DNA of 64,000 bases from Apostichopus japonicus (GCF_037975245.1 NC_092582.1:5620001-5684000), one strand, 5' to 3'. Shown: positions 1 through 14,472, counted from the first letter of the stretch. A program made the numbers and translations. The notes: generated by a model from the sequence alone, not told the origin.

Positions 1-696
1 AGAAATGGTATAACATTCTTCTTAGCTGTTTGGGAAAGCTATTCATGAAAGGTTTTCTCTATCACATATAGACCAACAAATGATGTTTGGGTTTGTGTCT
101 CCTTTAGTGTCTTGTTGTCTGCAAAATTGTAAACTGGTCTTCTAGATCAGAGGTGAACAAGTATAAATTTACAGTAAAGATTTTCTGCATTCCTCAAAGT
201 TTACAGGTACCAGTCAGGTTTGCATTTCACTAAATTATGATATTCTTTGTTCCAGCTGTTTGCTGATCAGAGTGATTGCTCATCATTAAGTGTGGTGGTA
301 AAGGAATATAGTTTGCACATAATAATTTGTAGAAATAGGATGGAGGGTTGGGAAGGAAGTACATGGTGGAGAAGTGGTGAATAATGATAGGGCATTACAG
401 ACGTAACAATGTTTTGTTAATTAATGACATAGACGTCTCTTTGTTCTTGAAGTACTGAGAATGTTGGTCGTTCAGTAAGTTTTTCACCTTAATCAAATTG
501 TCAACTTGCTACTAGAAAAACTTTTAGCTTTCGATAGCAAGAGATTTAATTTATCAGCTTGCAGTAATTATAGAAACAGAGTAAATAGGTGAATAAGCTT
601 AGAAGTTAGAACTCACTTTGTGTTCATCATTTAAGCTCGCATTGTTACAGTAAACATAAACGTTTATGTTCATACCCCCATTTCTTCCAATTCCAG
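1..696 (+). other. Probable INPP5E intron (5' part), no exon recognised
   Basis: AT-rich sequence with no open frame that I can link to a family. It ends in a pyrimidine-rich tract and CAG at 694-696, which is the acceptor of the first visible INPP5E exon. The exon that should supply the first two bases of the split codon at 697 is not visible here. Confidence 0.6.
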
Positions 697-3600
697 GAAA
701 CTGAAGGCTCAGAAAGTTCAGGATCAATTAGACAGTGAGACCATAAAGTCTAATAATTCTCCACAAGTTGATAAAGCGGGAGGAGGTTTGGTTGAAGATG
801 GAGACACTGGAGAGGTAAATGTCAATGCCGATTTCGGACAAAATTCAAGTCCAAGCGATGCACTCACTCCGACTAATGACGCCTACAGTTCTTCACTTTC
901 TAAACATTCATCATCTGCTCCACCCCTGTATTCATCTCCAGACGGAAGAATTTCAAACAGGAGCGACGTAAGGACTTGGAATAAACAGGATCATGTACAA
1001 AGTAGTAGTACGAGTGCAATCTCCCAACCAGAGGACAAACTCTCTTCTCTGGATGAAAATGTCTCTATGGATGTGGGATCTCTAACTTCAAGCTTGGATC
1101 AAAGATTGCCTGAACAAAGACAAAGTTTGTCTGAGGTCAAAGAAGAGATAGAAGACGGTGCTATAAGGAAAGGACAAGATGTTTCAAATATAAACTTAAA
1201 CAAGGAAAGTTTTAGGACAGAAACTACTTCAAGAAGCACAAGTGGGTTGTTTTCTCATAATGGAAATGAAAGTGCAATAGATACCCAGGTCCAGCGGCAG
1301 GGTTTCCGCTTGCCTGGGATAACTAGTCGATCAGTTTCCGGCAATACTGATGTCAAACATATCACCACAGGTGATGTAACAAATGAAGTCAAAGCTGACA
1401 GAACCACAGAAACGGATAGCGACGATGATGATTTGATCGTTATTGGAGGAAGTTGCTCTGAGATTTCAAGACCTTCCTCATCAGCACATCTTCTTACCTC
1501 ACCGATCCAAAAGAAGGTACTGGCATCAACACGAGAGGATAAAGATGAGAGTGAAGATGAGGCGATAGGGAGTGCTTCCTCGGACTGCGGATCTCAGCCT
1601 CTGGAGCAATCAGAATCAGTGTTGAAATATTCGGATATATCCGCCGGTAACGTCACCTACAAGAACCAGCAGAATAGGGGAGTGTTTCAGTCCTTGGATA
1701 TGGACATGAACTCAAGCAGGGATGCTCTATCGGATCTGAGCCATCCGGGCACAAGTGGTGTATCCAGTAGTAAGAGGACGGATTGTTCGGAGAGCGATTT
1801 GACAGAGAGATTGAACTCAAGAACCTACTCTGAACCTCCTATGGGAAGCACAGAAAGTCTTACGGATACTAACAGATCGTACCTCTCAACAGGAGCCCTG
1901 CGCCAAATCACTACTCAGGCTGCAAGACGCAATCAAAACAGGTGACCGGTTTCTACTTGTCTTTAGATCTTTCATAGCTCATCGCTCTGAATTTAAATAG
2001 ATTGTAATACTACTTTCTTTCCAGGGTAGTATTTCTCACTTTCACAGTAAATATCGTAAATGGTTGAATGCTTTTTCTTGAGGGTGAAATGCGAGGAGGT
2101 TCAAAATATATGTAACAAGAATAAAAATGGAAAGGAACTATTAATTGGGCAAATAGGCCATTTTCTCCACTTGAAAGAGTCTGTTTCCACTTGAAAAATA
2201 ACATTCAAATTCAACCCCTAGCATCCAACTGTAATGATAGTATGACATACTATGACTATTAAAATGAAAATATTATAATTTTAATATTTTTCAGTTAACT
2301 TTGCCCTATGAAGCATCCATCAAGTATGTCCTGTTTGTATATAATTCCTTCAGTACTTTCCTTTGTCTCCTCCTCGCACCCAGTCTGAATGTTCTAATCA
2401 TCTCATGGTCTATACTGTACTATTTACTGTCGTAGAGAGCTGTTAAGTATATGACTGCAGCCATGTGTTCTTAGAACATCTATCACATCTTTATCGATGC
2501 CTTAGTACACCGATGATTAGCGTGGTTGGGGTTCGGTTACATTCTCCAAGAAAGTACTTCACTTTGTTATCCTCTTCTGCACTACTATGCCTCCTTGTCT
2601 CCTATGTACAGTAGTACAGTACCTTCATACAATGTTCACAACTCACCTTACTACTGTACGCAGTTTATCCTAGCTGTGTCGATCTGTATGTGTACTTATT
2701 CTGCGGGAGTATCCATGACGATTCTTCAGCAAGTTCTGTAGGATCATCATGAGGGGTATCGAGCTCGTGGAAGGACTCCAAAACCAGAGTTGGTTGGTGA
2801 CTTGGTGTATAAAATAATTTAGCTATTAGATTAATTTCTTACTGAGTTTTGCTTTTCTATTCATATTCTCACCCCTAAAAGGAGTTACTTGATGGGTGGT
2901 GTCAGAAACACCGGTTCCTTGCTTGGTAAAGAGGAGTTGGAAAGAAATCTCCCCGACAGAAAGATCAGAGTGTTTGTCTCGACTTGGAACATGCACGAGG
3001 AAAAGGTATGGTTAATTATTAGTTTAGTGTTTAATTAAATGTCAACTCTACAATAATTGAACTAAAACTGAAGATTAAATCATGAAACTGAAGCTCTAGC
3101 TAATGTCTTACTTTAATTTTTTTTTTTTTTGCTTTCACCAGAATGAAGAGGTCAGGTACATGTTGTACTGTACCACAAAGATTAGCATTTTGCAATATGT
3201 GGCATGAAGCCACCATTAAGGGTATACCCTACTACTGTGTGGGATTACAGTGGTATCAATGACCAAGCAGGTGTTTGAATATTCTTACTAAAGAACAGGA
3301 GTTAAAATTTCCAATTGGGAGACTTGAAAGTGTATTAACTGGTCTAGATATTCCAACTTCATGCTTTCAAATTAGAAACATTAAATGTTTACATTATTAC
3401 AAAAGTATACGTCACAAAGTAACACATGAAATTAGTGTTGGAAGTACAGAAGCTTTATTGGAAGCATTTCTGAAGGGGTTGGACATTAAGAGTGTCAATG
3501 TGCAAATTAAAGTGTATGACCTAACATCTGAGAGGTTTCTAAGTAGAATACATGTGCTGATTGCACTACGTTATTTGTTAAGTTAGACATAAAAGTTTTA

Positions 3601-6600
3601 ATCCGGTACCTTCTTAAATAAGCAAAAACTATATTAACTGTTTATTTCATCTTTTAACTGAGGGAAAGGGCCTGTGGCTTTAGGGATCATTCCGTGTTAA
3701 GCACTAAATTTGACACAAAGTTTACAGTATTATTGTTTCTGATAATAATGTTCCTTATAGCACTTGAACATTTGAGTCAACATATAATTTTAAATTCCTT
3801 TCAGAGTGTTAAACTTTGCGTTATTTTTGTGACTTTTCAAACAAATGTGTGCAGCCTTTGCCGCTCCAAGCAGAAATACAAGTATTTGGCTCCTTCCACA
3901 TTTAACCCTTCTCGGCTGCATCTGGTTCATTTTCAATTTCAGATGATATAAAATATTGCCGTGCTATTAGATAGCACATCAGCCAGTGTTCATCTTTGTA
4001 AATCTTTCCTCCAATATCTTCATCTTGTTTCAATTTCTACCGTTTCTGTCTAGGTCCTTCCTGATAACCTGGAGGATCTTGTCCTTCCAGAAGAGAGCAT
4101 CATATTACAAGACATCTATGTGGTTGGTACACAAGAGTCAACCCCAGATGCGTAAGTGGTTATCTCATGTGCGATTAAACTAAAAGGGTGGGGGAGGATG
4201 GGGGCGGGGGGAGAAGAGGAATTTTCTCCTTGCCTCTACCTCCGTACTCTTACCCCCATTCATCAACCACAAGCAGATAATAAGAAATTTAACCCATATC
4301 ATTAAAGCTATCTTCTCAGTGAACACAACTAGCAGTGATGTTGATTTCCACATAAATTTTAGCTAATTCCCACAGACTTAAATCAAGCATTAATATAATG
4401 GCAGATGCGTAGCCTTATGCGAAGGAAGGCTCAGACAGTTGCTGTCTTTGAAATCGACTCCCAACACAAAAATATCTTTTTTGGAAATACCCATCTAGAT
4501 ACAATGTATAAATGTGCAAAGAATATTTTGTGTGCAATTCTGCTCTGATTTAATATGAATCAATCAGTCTTGAAAAAGTGATCTGTATGAATTGGACATA
4601 TCAATGTTATTAATTGGTGAGGGAAGTCTCGTCTTGATTTCATGTCAAAACTGTCCGCAAATTTACTTGATCTTGCAAAGTTAAATATGAATAATATTTT
4701 TATTTGATTTTGCAGAGATGAGTGGGCAATCAGGATGCAGGAGACCCTAGGCACCACTCACATTCTCCTCCACAAAGCTTCTCTTGGTGTTCTACATCTT
4801 CTCATCTTCATCAGGAGAGATCTCTTCTGGTTCTGTTCTCGTAAGTGAATCAAATGCAGGGGCAATCAGCATTTATTACATTTTACCTGTAGTTTGAAAG
4901 GATTAGAAACTGCAATTCCCAACTGGGGAATGTTTGATTTTACAGGAGAACCAACCCTTTCAGGATGAATTCTAAAATTCTGTAATGTTACAGTTTATTT
5001 GTGGTTTAGGTGGTATGTGATCAAACACTTGGTATGGTATCTGGTCACAATGAAATGGAAACAGTAAGGTATTTGCTAAATTACTGGCATTTGGTGACAA
5101 CATCTAGAATGGTACACTTGTTTAATTTGCTTTAATGTGAATATTTGATAGTTGGTTTGAGGTAAAGATGCTGAAAATTTCAAAAACAATGTAAAAGAAA
5201 TGTAAGAAGTAGTCTCCAGAATATGTTCTTTTACTTTGGCATATCTTGCCCACTGAAATGATTGAATCAAACACTTTGAGGTATTGTTGGTGGTCGAAGA
5301 TTCAAACCTGCACTCTCAATTGCATTTAAATGTCTAACAAATATTGAACTATTTCTTCGAATATATTTAATGTACTTTATGATTAGATGTATTTTACGAG
5401 GCGGTGTGGAGGGGGGGGGGGGGGGGGTTAGGGAGTGGTAGGGGTGCAGGATGGTAGCTGACCGAATCCACTTGTCCCTCCCCTTGATACTGTAGTTTTC
5501 ATGCCATTGGCCAAATATGCTCATTGCAAATCTATCTTCTGTTTTATTTTAGCCGTTGAAGAAGACTCTGTTGCAACGAGGCCAGGTGCAATGATAAAGA
5601 CTAAGGTACTGCAATGTAGTGAGACATTCTAAGTATGTGAAAGAATACAAACATTGTATGTATACTACAGTCTGCATTCTTCAGTAGGACACACATCTAT
5701 ACCATAACAATGCTGAGTATGATGGCTTAGTGTAGTATGGAGAATAATACTAATTATACTAACAGCCATATCAAATAATCTTTTAATAAAGAGATTGATT
5801 GGTTCATGTGTAGTAGTACATACATTAGTAAGAGTTCAATAATGCATTTGTCCCATCGCTTGCTTACAACCATCTTTTAAGTCTTAGTTTGGAGGTTAGG
5901 TTATTTCTTCAATTTGATGTTGTTTCAATAACAGTTCAAGAGGTTGGAAGATGAGGGCAGAAGGGAGCTTTGTGGTTTTGATGTTACTGTTTTGTTTCCT
6001 TTGATATTAGGTCAATCAAGGCAAGTCAGTACAACCACTCATCCATTTGAAATAATCAGAAAAAGTCGGGAGAGTATTAAGTACTCTGCCTTGTTAATTC
6101 AGTGCTGACTTTGGGATGCATGTTACTGTATAATTTCAATTTCTTTTTTCCAGTATAAATTATAAAATTTATAAATAGGACACATAATAATGATACATAA
6201 AAAAAAAAGACGTAAAAATGTACAAACATGAAAGCATGAACAAGAACGAAATAAGATGGAGGATTAGAAGTTTTAAAGATTAAAAGGATTATAACAGAGA
6301 TTCTAAGAACCCATTTTGAAAATAAATGGCTGCTCTGTAGATAAATGAGTTCTTAAAGAGCATAATTCTAAAAGTTGGCAAGATAGTAGGATTACGTAGA
6401 TTGTACTTGTTGGTTCTATTGCACAGAGAGATCAACTCGGAGTGAAGTGGGTGATCTTTAGAACTATGTATATTCTTAGCTAGTCTTATGAATTCATTTT
6501 TACTAGCAGTGTTTACTTTACCAACCAGGCTTTCATAGTCGAGATTAAATATATTTGAGCAGTATTTCAAGATGCTACTAATAAAACTGTGTTTGTAGAG

Positions 6601-9600
6601 AATTTTTTGATGGAATTCTTATGGAGATGGGTGAACAAAGGAGAAGATATTTGTTTGATGGTATACTGTATAAATAGAATCCAATGTACTTTATGAATTA
6701 ATCATGTTACTGTTGTTTCCCTACAGGGTGCTGTTGCAGTGTCGTTCACTTTCTTTGGTACTTCATTCTTGTTCCTAGTCTCCCATTTCACATGTAAGTG
6801 TCCATAAAATTGATCAATTCCATATCTTTTCCCCCATTTTATCCCCATTTTTCAGTGAGCTGTTAAATCTCCATGGGTTTACCTGAAATAATTAGGCTAT
6901 TTGAAGAAATGATGGTCTGTGTGTCTTTTTTACTACAAAATGTGTTTGCTTGGAGCATTTCAAATAAAAATCATTCCTTGAATTTTGTGCAACTATGTAG
7001 CCATTTGCTGACATCAAGTTACATTTAAATGATCGGAATTGGACACGTAGCAAATGGCTGTCCTGCTGAGTTATTCTGTTTAATAATGACAATATTTGGC
7101 TGCATTGCTACTATCTGATAGACGCAGGATATTAATGGACAATTCAACTTGGCATTGAATATTTATGTAAAAGAGCAATAGAGATGACAGAATGGTGAGT
7201 CCAGTCCTACAGTAACATTGATCCGAGTATTTACATGCAACTACAAAAGAGTAAATTGCTTTAAAAATTAACAGATTTAACAAGTAAAGATGAAAATGGT
7301 GAGGAAAAGGATCTTTCTGAATATGTATCTCAAAAACAGACAAACTGAAGTCAAATCTTTAATGAGTGGGAGAGGGGGGGGGTGGGGATAGGATCGGGAG
7401 GGCTGACTGAGGGATGCAGTGACCTCTGGGTCAAGGACTGGTCAAGTAGTTTCAATGAGCAGATGACTCCTTTGATCAACAACATACGTACTATGTGTCG
7501 GAATATTTAAACGCGTATGGAGGAAAATAATCATAGCTAGCTTAAAACTTGATATGTTTGGTTGTACTTGAAATTTATTTCCTTTTCTCTTTTTCCTGTT
7601 ATTTTCTACCACAGCTGGCGATGATAATCTTTCAAATCGAATTCAAGATTATGCTAAAATCATCCGATCTCTAGATCTACCTATCAAGGTACCTGCTACC
7701 AGGAAATATAATGTGGATAAAGGTCAGTCATTATATGTGTGTGTGTTGATGAGGAGTTCATCCTTATATCATTTTGTATGGCAAAAGGTGTGAATTTTTA
7801 AATCTGGTGATATTTTGTGAATGTGTCTGGCAACGACAGAGTTAATTGATCCCATCTCGGAAATTGAGCTGATAAGTGGTATCGTGTTTCTTTAAAAATA
7901 TTGAAATTGTCTATGCAATATTATATTTCTCAAAGGAAGTTGCATTTTGATATAAATTCCAGATACAGTATGGTGTCTTAAAAGGGACATAGGGGAAAAA
8001 AATAAGTGTCCCCAAATCTCAAAATTTTGACTTTCTATCTCAATTTGTTTCCTTTCCTATGTCCCTATTAAGCCACCGTAATACAGAGATAGGCAGCTAA
8101 GCAAACTTTTCCAATTGTGTCACATTTCAAGATGATTTTAAGTAAGGGATGGTTTAACCAGTCCAAATAGGTAACATTTAATCAACGATATCTGCCAGCA
8201 GAGATTATCCTGTTAATGTAAAGGCATGTAAAGATGTTTAACCCTCGACCACTGTCATTTCTTAGTTATGTTTTGTTGTGTTCACTCTCCCATATGATGT
8301 TGCCCTTTCAGATGACATCACCTCAAGATTCGATGCAGTCTTCTGGTGCGGGGATTTCAACTTCCGACTGACGGAATCCAGAGCAAAGATTGAAAATTGG
8401 GCTCAGCAGCTGAAACACGGCAACGAGGAAGACTTTAACATTCTCCTGCAGCACGATCAACTCAGGAAGACGATGACAAAGAGTAAGTTGAGATGTAAAG
8501 TATATCAGGATGGAAAAAAATGCGTTTATTTATTTATCTGTATCACAAAATGATGTCACAGGAGATTACGAGAGTGAAGCTAGTTCCTTAGATGAGACAT
8601 TGTCATAGTGAACACGGTTACATTATTACAGATTTCTAGGTTTATAAAATTAGCATCAAGAAAACTCAATAATGACCCTCTGAAGACATGGATTGTTTCT
8701 TGTATGCTAAAAATCAAATGACCTAAGAATGGTGGGGGTGGGGGGGGATCAGGGTGAACTTTTCACTGTATAAATGGGAATTGTGTTTCTTGTTGATTCA
8801 GATTAGTATTTCTGATTTTTTTTTTTAGAGGGATTTATTCTTTGTATACTAGCAAATGATGGTTTTTTTTATTGTTGATGTTGCAAGGTTTTGTTCTACC
8901 AATTTTTATGCTTAATGAAAATGAATATTTTCTTTGAAAAAGAAATCTGAAAATTTCAAGACTAGTCAGGTAAATTACCATTATAAATTTGTTACTTTCC
9001 ATAGTGTGATTCCTGCAAAGAGCTGTGTCTGTGGATGTAGGATATGTGTGCCAGGTAACAGGGGTGGGTATGGTGAACAGGCGGTCTGTATGGACAGAGA
9101 CACTTTAAAGGACACATCGTTGTATATTTGAACACCACAGTTATTTTGACCCAGCAGTGATGTGTGTGTGTGTGGGGGGACATGCATGACCGAAGCTGCA
9201 TGTATGTGTGTGTGTATGTTACTCTTTTTACACATACATAATTACGGAAATACGATATCAAACTTGAGCATCTGTTTGATGAGGTTCTAAGGTTTGCGTC
9301 ATTCTGTTTTGTTGATATGGATAATTATATTTCATATATATCTTTGAAATTACATGGGAAGGAAAACAATGGGTGTATTGTTATCACAAACTGATTGTTT
9401 TCTTCAGGTTACGACAATAAAGTTGAATATACAGTCCAAGGTGAGGTTGGATCATTTAAACTGCCCTGTTGCTTAAACTCCTCCTCTCGTTGGCCTTCTA
9501 TTTTGCTTGTCATGGATATTTAAATAGCTTCCCCTCCATTTGCTCATGCCATTTTTACTCAATCCCTACATACTGAGTATGCCAAAAACTGATTCACAAT

Positions 9601-12600
9601 AATATTTCCTTTCATTATAGCTGACCATGGCATGCACCATTTGCTTGATTCGTCACATTCCACGTAATATAGCTAGATATCAAATGATAAATTATCAGCA
9701 TGTGAATCCTACCTTTAGTAAAAAGTTAATCTTGCTATGTTTTTTTGTTATTTTCATCGCTGATTGATTAATGCTTTACTCACCAACTGCAAACAGATCA
9801 CGGTGAAACATTAATTCTAAATATAACTTCAGGTATAACAAGTTGAAGTTCAAGGTTGCTAGTCTTCTCCCCCTAGCTAGGGCATCAAAAGTTATTAACC
9901 GTAAACATTAGGTTGGAAACGATGATGGTTCATATCAGTTGGCAGGTGATACTGTTTTTTTTATTATGTAACATACAAATTACTGTAACTTTCATTCAGG
10001 TAGCATCGAGTGTTCCATGATCGCCCCCCTCCCCTACCTGGTTCATCCACTCAGCCCCCCCCCATCCCACCCCCTTAAGTAATTAACACATCATGGATTC
10101 CTTTGAAAGGAGGTTTTTGAATATAAATCATGGTTATGTCCGGTTTTACGTTCATTCTGTTTTATAAAATCATACCATGGTTAGAAAATGCAACATACTG
10201 TGAATGTAGGATTACACAACCATTTTTGCTGAAGGAATATTGCAGTGTTTACATGTTTTGAACCACATTGCATTTTGTGGTTCAAAGTAATGCTGACCAT
10301 GGCAACATCAAAAGGTCAAAGGTGTGGACCAGATTCAGTAGTTGAAAGGTTAAGTTAGACTCTGAATGAACTGTTTGTCAAAAGCTCACTCACTCGTAGT
10401 AACATAAAGACCATCGCTATGTCAGTGTACAGTTTTGTCGGTGCTATTGGGTGTGTCCTGATCTGCCAATATCGTAGGCATCCTGCTAACACAGCATGTT
10501 GCAGTATGAAAACCAATGAACATCTTTCTACTCATTAAATGCTGATTCAGGTACATTTATATCTCTAATACATTTATCTCCTGTTTGCATGGAAAGATTA
10601 ATACACTGTTTATTTAAAGAGGTACTGTTGGCATTTAACACAATGTGGTGGAGAAATACCAAGTGCATTCTATAGCATTAGTGAAAATAAGCAATGTTTG
10701 ACAGGTCGTCGAGAATGATTATTTTCAAAAGTTTGTAAATTAATACTGCTGCATGAAGAAGCTTAAAGAAAATGCTTAAAAAGATGTGCCGTATGCTGTT
10801 AATGCAGGATCAGCCTGTATGAATAGTAGAGTATGTGGTGGAGTCTTGTAAAGAAAAAAGAATTGTTTGTTTGGCTAAAATTGATTCAAAACAGTATCCC
10901 ATTGTTTGCAATTTCCTTAAAGGTATGTATTTTAGATCCTCCTGCAAGCAGGAACTCGCGAAGGAGCCCCATTGGCTTATCAAAGCCGCAAGCTGACCGA
11001 AGTCAGTCTCTTAGATTCATATTTAACGTCCATGATTATGAATTGTCAATTGTCAACAAGTCTGTAACTGGACAACATACATTAATCTTGGAGTGATTCG
11101 AACTCGGGAACTTAGGATTGGGGAGGCACAAGCGTTAACCACTGAGCTAACACTCATATAAGTTACGGATATGAGAGCACACTGGTAATATGGAATTAAC
11201 CTAACCCTATGCAGCATGACAGCTTTATGCATGCATGGAAGACAACTTGTTCCTCACTTACACAATAGTTTACAATATCACAAGTTATTTACCCGAACAA
11301 CTTCCCCACCATCTCATGTCTTTTAAAATCATTGTTCACGCTAAGTACCCTGCATGGCAAATTCATCAAAATAGTTAAGCTTTGAATTGCTGCAATACAG
11401 ACAGTTGTTGATGATATCTGATTGAATTGCTAAATCTTGACTGTGTACATAATATAGTAATCATCAAGTCATTATATGCTCTTGCCAACAATTTGGCTAT
11501 AACCAGGGTAATGAAGGTGGGAGCAGGGGGGGGGGGGGGAGGGGGTGACTCATCCCTAAATCTTCAAGAGATCCTTGTTACATTGGACTGCTCATCTCTT
11601 GACTGACACATGAATTTTCATCTTCCATTTCCTTAGATTCCATCTTTAAGGGTTTCCAGGAGGGAGAGATCAACTTTCTACCGACCTACAAGTATAATCC
11701 TGGAGAAGATGTCTTTGATACCAGCTCCAAGGCCAGGATACCATCTTATACCGTACGTAATCTTACAGCAGTGTCTATCTGTCTGTCTGTCCGTCACATG
11801 TAGTACCACAATGGTATATTTCATACGTCGTAAAAAGATCTACATTAGAGTCAGGCCCTTAGACCTGCAAACCTAGCTGTATGTTGGCATAGCACTTGAT
11901 ATGTGTATCATAATTCAGATGGATAGTGTGCCCTGATGTGAGGCCCAGCAGTAGACCCACAGAAAAGAAACACTTTATCATGGAGTTTTTTTCTTATAAA
12001 TCATATTGTATATATGGGCTCATATATCAGTGTATGGGTTGAAAAGTGAAATATGCTTTAGTGGTAAGTACTAAGTATAGTATCAGAAGCAACCATTTGG
12101 CAGCCATACACATTCTCCTTTTTCGTAACGAATAAGTTTCCGATAATAGTTTTGATCAATTTTTGGTATCACATAGAGTTTCCAATCTGTGTTTAAATTG
12201 GCAAGTTTATGTTGATACTCTTCATTTTCATCTTCAGGATCGAGTTCTCTACAAACCACGTAAATCTGGGGAGGTCAATGTACTATACTACAATTCTTGT
12301 CCAACCATCAAATGCTCAGACCATCGTCCTGTTTATGGTATCTACGAAGTCACAATACGTCCCGGCAGAGATGAGTAAGGAGGATTCGTTCGTTCTTATT
12401 ATTTATATCCGATCTCTCCAAATAGTTTGTCCGTTAAACGTTAGTCCGTGATCTTAAAGAGCAAACGTGTACAACTTAATAATAATAATACTATTTGATT
12501 TTATATAGGGCTTTACACCAGCGATAGGTCTCAAAGCGCTTTACAGATGTTATATTACCCATGGTCAATGATAACCTGTCCCAGAGACAATCCCTCCAGT

Positions 12601-14472
12601 CGGCAGCAGTTATATACTGCGCCCAATGACAAGTCTTACAGGTACCCATTTAACCCCTGGGTGGAGAGAGGCAAGTGAGATAAAGCTGAGCTGTTGACCC
12701 CCTCACCTCACTGTGTTTTCATGGCTCGTGGAATAGTAAGTCATTCAGGGTTTTGATGTTAAATGATCGTCAGGTTGAATTAAGATAACAAACTGAGCTG
12801 TTTTCAGGTCATATGAGAAAAGTAGTTGTGATAAGAGATATGACAATAAATAGTCACTATTTGTGATATTACCAAAGTAATGGATTAATACAGAATGAAC
12901 TTTTTATAAAGAAAGGGAGCTTTTGTGAAACCACCAGCTCATAATCACCACAGGGGTGGATCCAGGATATTTAAATGGAGGGATTGTAGCCCTGGGGCTG
13001 TTGTATTTTCAATTTGTATGAACACTGATGTTTAAATTTATATTGTCATACTGGTTTAGTCTATATTATACCGACTGGTTAGCCTAGTGGTTAGAGCATC
13101 CGCTTATCAGCCGGAAGGTTCGGGGTTCGACTCCGGGCCGAGTCATACCAAAGACTTTAAAAATGGGACCTACTGCCATCTTGCTTGGTGCTCAGCATCG
13201 TGTATAGTCCACAGTGACTTGAGAATGGTTATGGAATGATAATAGACTGTTGGTTATAGGCACTGCGCCATGAGCGTCTTCGGACGGATACCGGCGCAAT
13301 ACCAAGTGTACACATTATTATTATTATTATTATGATATTGTTTATAACAGTGTTTCTTCTTTGTTACTTTTGTCTTTTCTTAGTCATCTTTGTGGGACTC
13401 CAAACTTTGCAAAAGATGTGTTTGTTGAAGGTAAGTGGATCTCTATGACTTAAATGAACCTACTAGCTATCTCATAAAAACTGTCTGCAAAGTTTATAAT
13501 ACCTTCCAGGGGTTATTTTTGGTCAATTGAAAAGAAAAAACCAAATTAATAAGAGGCAAATAAAATGATGCTGCAAAATCATGGGAAAGTTTGAATCCAA
13601 TATCACATAATTTTTCATGGATCATTTTATAGTGGATGGGGGAAACATGACTTTTTGCAAACTGAACAAGAGGGCAATCCATGGGGGTTAGCAATCTCAT
13701 CTCCTTTACGACAGAAAGTGATTGTTGGGTTACTTCAGAGTACATCTGGTTGCCATCTTTGTTAATAGGTTGGAATCCATTGTTTTAACGTATACTTTGG
13801 TTTAAAGTTTAGTACAAAAGGATATGACCTACCCATCACTGTTTGTTTCATGCAAGGCATCAATTTTGGGCCAATTTCACCTCTGACCTACTTTGTCCTT
13901 TCAACCTAACCCTCATCATCCAAAAAAGGAATACTTCAGTATTTGTCGCATCATACTCTTCATATCTTAAGGAATATATATATCGTATGGTTTAATGGCT
14001 TTTCCCTACATGCTGACAAGCAGAAATATTTATTTAGCTTTTCGACCTTAAACCTTTTACATCATCAATTATTCAGGCACAAGGTTACACATGGTCAGGC
14101 ACTTACCCACCAAGTTTGAACTTGAACAGACTTATGGTGTAAGAGTTTGTGCAACACATTTTTTTGGCTCAAGCACACACACGCACACACACTTCCTCAT
14201 ATTTCTGATGTGGGGTGAAAGTACAATATCTCATCTCCCTATTCATTACATGTAGGGAGATGAGATTTTTTTGTATCTATCTCACTTATTAACACAGGGG
14301 TTTACAAAATTTTCATAGTCTTTCCTATTACTCTACAACTTCTCTTATAGATTCACTTTTTACAAGTTTTTTTTTTTTTTTTGATACAGCAAACAGAAGA
14401 AGAGCAGCAGCAGTGACTGGTACCAAAAGTGGTTCAAAGAGTCAGAAGAGTGCAATCTGTAGTCTAATGTGA
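697..14472 (+). CDS. INPP5E: Inositol polyphosphate 5-phosphatase, INPP5E type (5' end outside window)
   Basis: Lipid 5-phosphatase; family members remove the 5-phosphate of PI(4,5)P2 and PI(3,4,5)P3, and INPP5E acts at the primary cilium. Coding exons: 697-1941, 2882-3005, 4054-4151, 4716-4840, 5553-5605, 6727-6793, 7615-7722, 8312-8482, 11637-11752, 12238-12374, 13384-13430, 14390-14472. All junctions are GT..AG and keep one frame, giving 790 visible residues. Residues 1-414 are Ser/Thr/Asp-rich and probably disordered. The catalytic domain starts near residue 443 and shows TWNM (residues 449-452), GTQES, GDFNFRL (8350-8370) and SDHRPVY (from 12316), the metal- and phosphate-binding motifs of the family. 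The protein ends in CSLM, a CAAX box whose final Met predicts farnesylation, as expected for INPP5E. The tail between the catalytic domain and CAAX is shorter than I recall for the human protein, while the N-terminal region is longer. Exon 1 of this list may be preceded by further exons upstream. Identity as a 5-phosphatase is very secure; the INPP5E subtype rests on the domain sequence and the CAAX box. Confidence 0.93.
5411..5427 (+). repeat. 17-base G run in INPP5E intron
   Basis: Uninterrupted run of 17 G between exons 4716-4840 and 5553-5605. Similar runs occur at 11526-11539 (14 G), 29602-29619 (18 G) and 51983-51999 (17 G). Confidence 0.9.
10925..11155 (-). mobile_element. tRNA-derived SINE, copy A
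   Basis: Read on the minus strand, it starts with a tRNA-like head carrying an A box (TTAGCTCAGTGGTTAACGC, near 11150-11130) and a B box (GAGTTCGAATC, near 11105). A unique body follows, ending in an ATACATAC-type tail. The same body occurs in opposite orientation at 15095-15305. It lies in the 8483-11636 intron of INPP5E. The tRNA-like part does not fold as a clean cloverleaf by eye, so this is a retroposon and not a tRNA gene. Confidence 0.75.
12475..12720 (+). repeat. Dispersed repeat, class unknown
   Basis: AT-trinucleotide start followed by a 'tatatagggctttac ... caaagcgctttacag' block. A related block (tatatagcgcac ... tgtgcgctttacaaa) stands at about 17300-17370. No coding capacity. 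The class cannot be told from this window. Confidence 0.45.
12953..13015 (+). mobile_element. hAT-like terminal fragment
   Basis: Begins CAGGGGTGGATCCAGG, the CAG-G-GGN-GGATCCAGGAT style of end seen at other small hAT-like elements here (compare 60068-60136 on the other strand). No partner end was found. Confidence 0.4.
13073..13331 (+). mobile_element. tRNA-derived SINE with (ATT)n tail
   Basis: The tRNA-like head contains an A box (TAGCCTAGTGGTTAGAGC) and a B box (GGTTCGACTCC) about 35 bases apart. A body of roughly 170 bases follows and ends in ATT repeats at 13314-13331. It sits in the last-but-one INPP5E intron (12375-13383), just upstream of the exon at 13384. Confidence 0.8.

Noticed and set aside
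3275-3586. 103-codon open frame in an INPP5E intron
   Set aside because: No family similarity recognised, and it does not splice in frame with the neighbouring exons; probably chance or an old repeat.
11090-11155. Possible tRNA gene on the minus strand
   Set aside because: It continues into a body shared with 15095-15305; SINE head.
13073-13150. Possible tRNA gene on the plus strand
   Set aside because: A and B boxes are present, but the acceptor stem pairs poorly and a body with an (ATT)n tail follows, so it is a SINE head.
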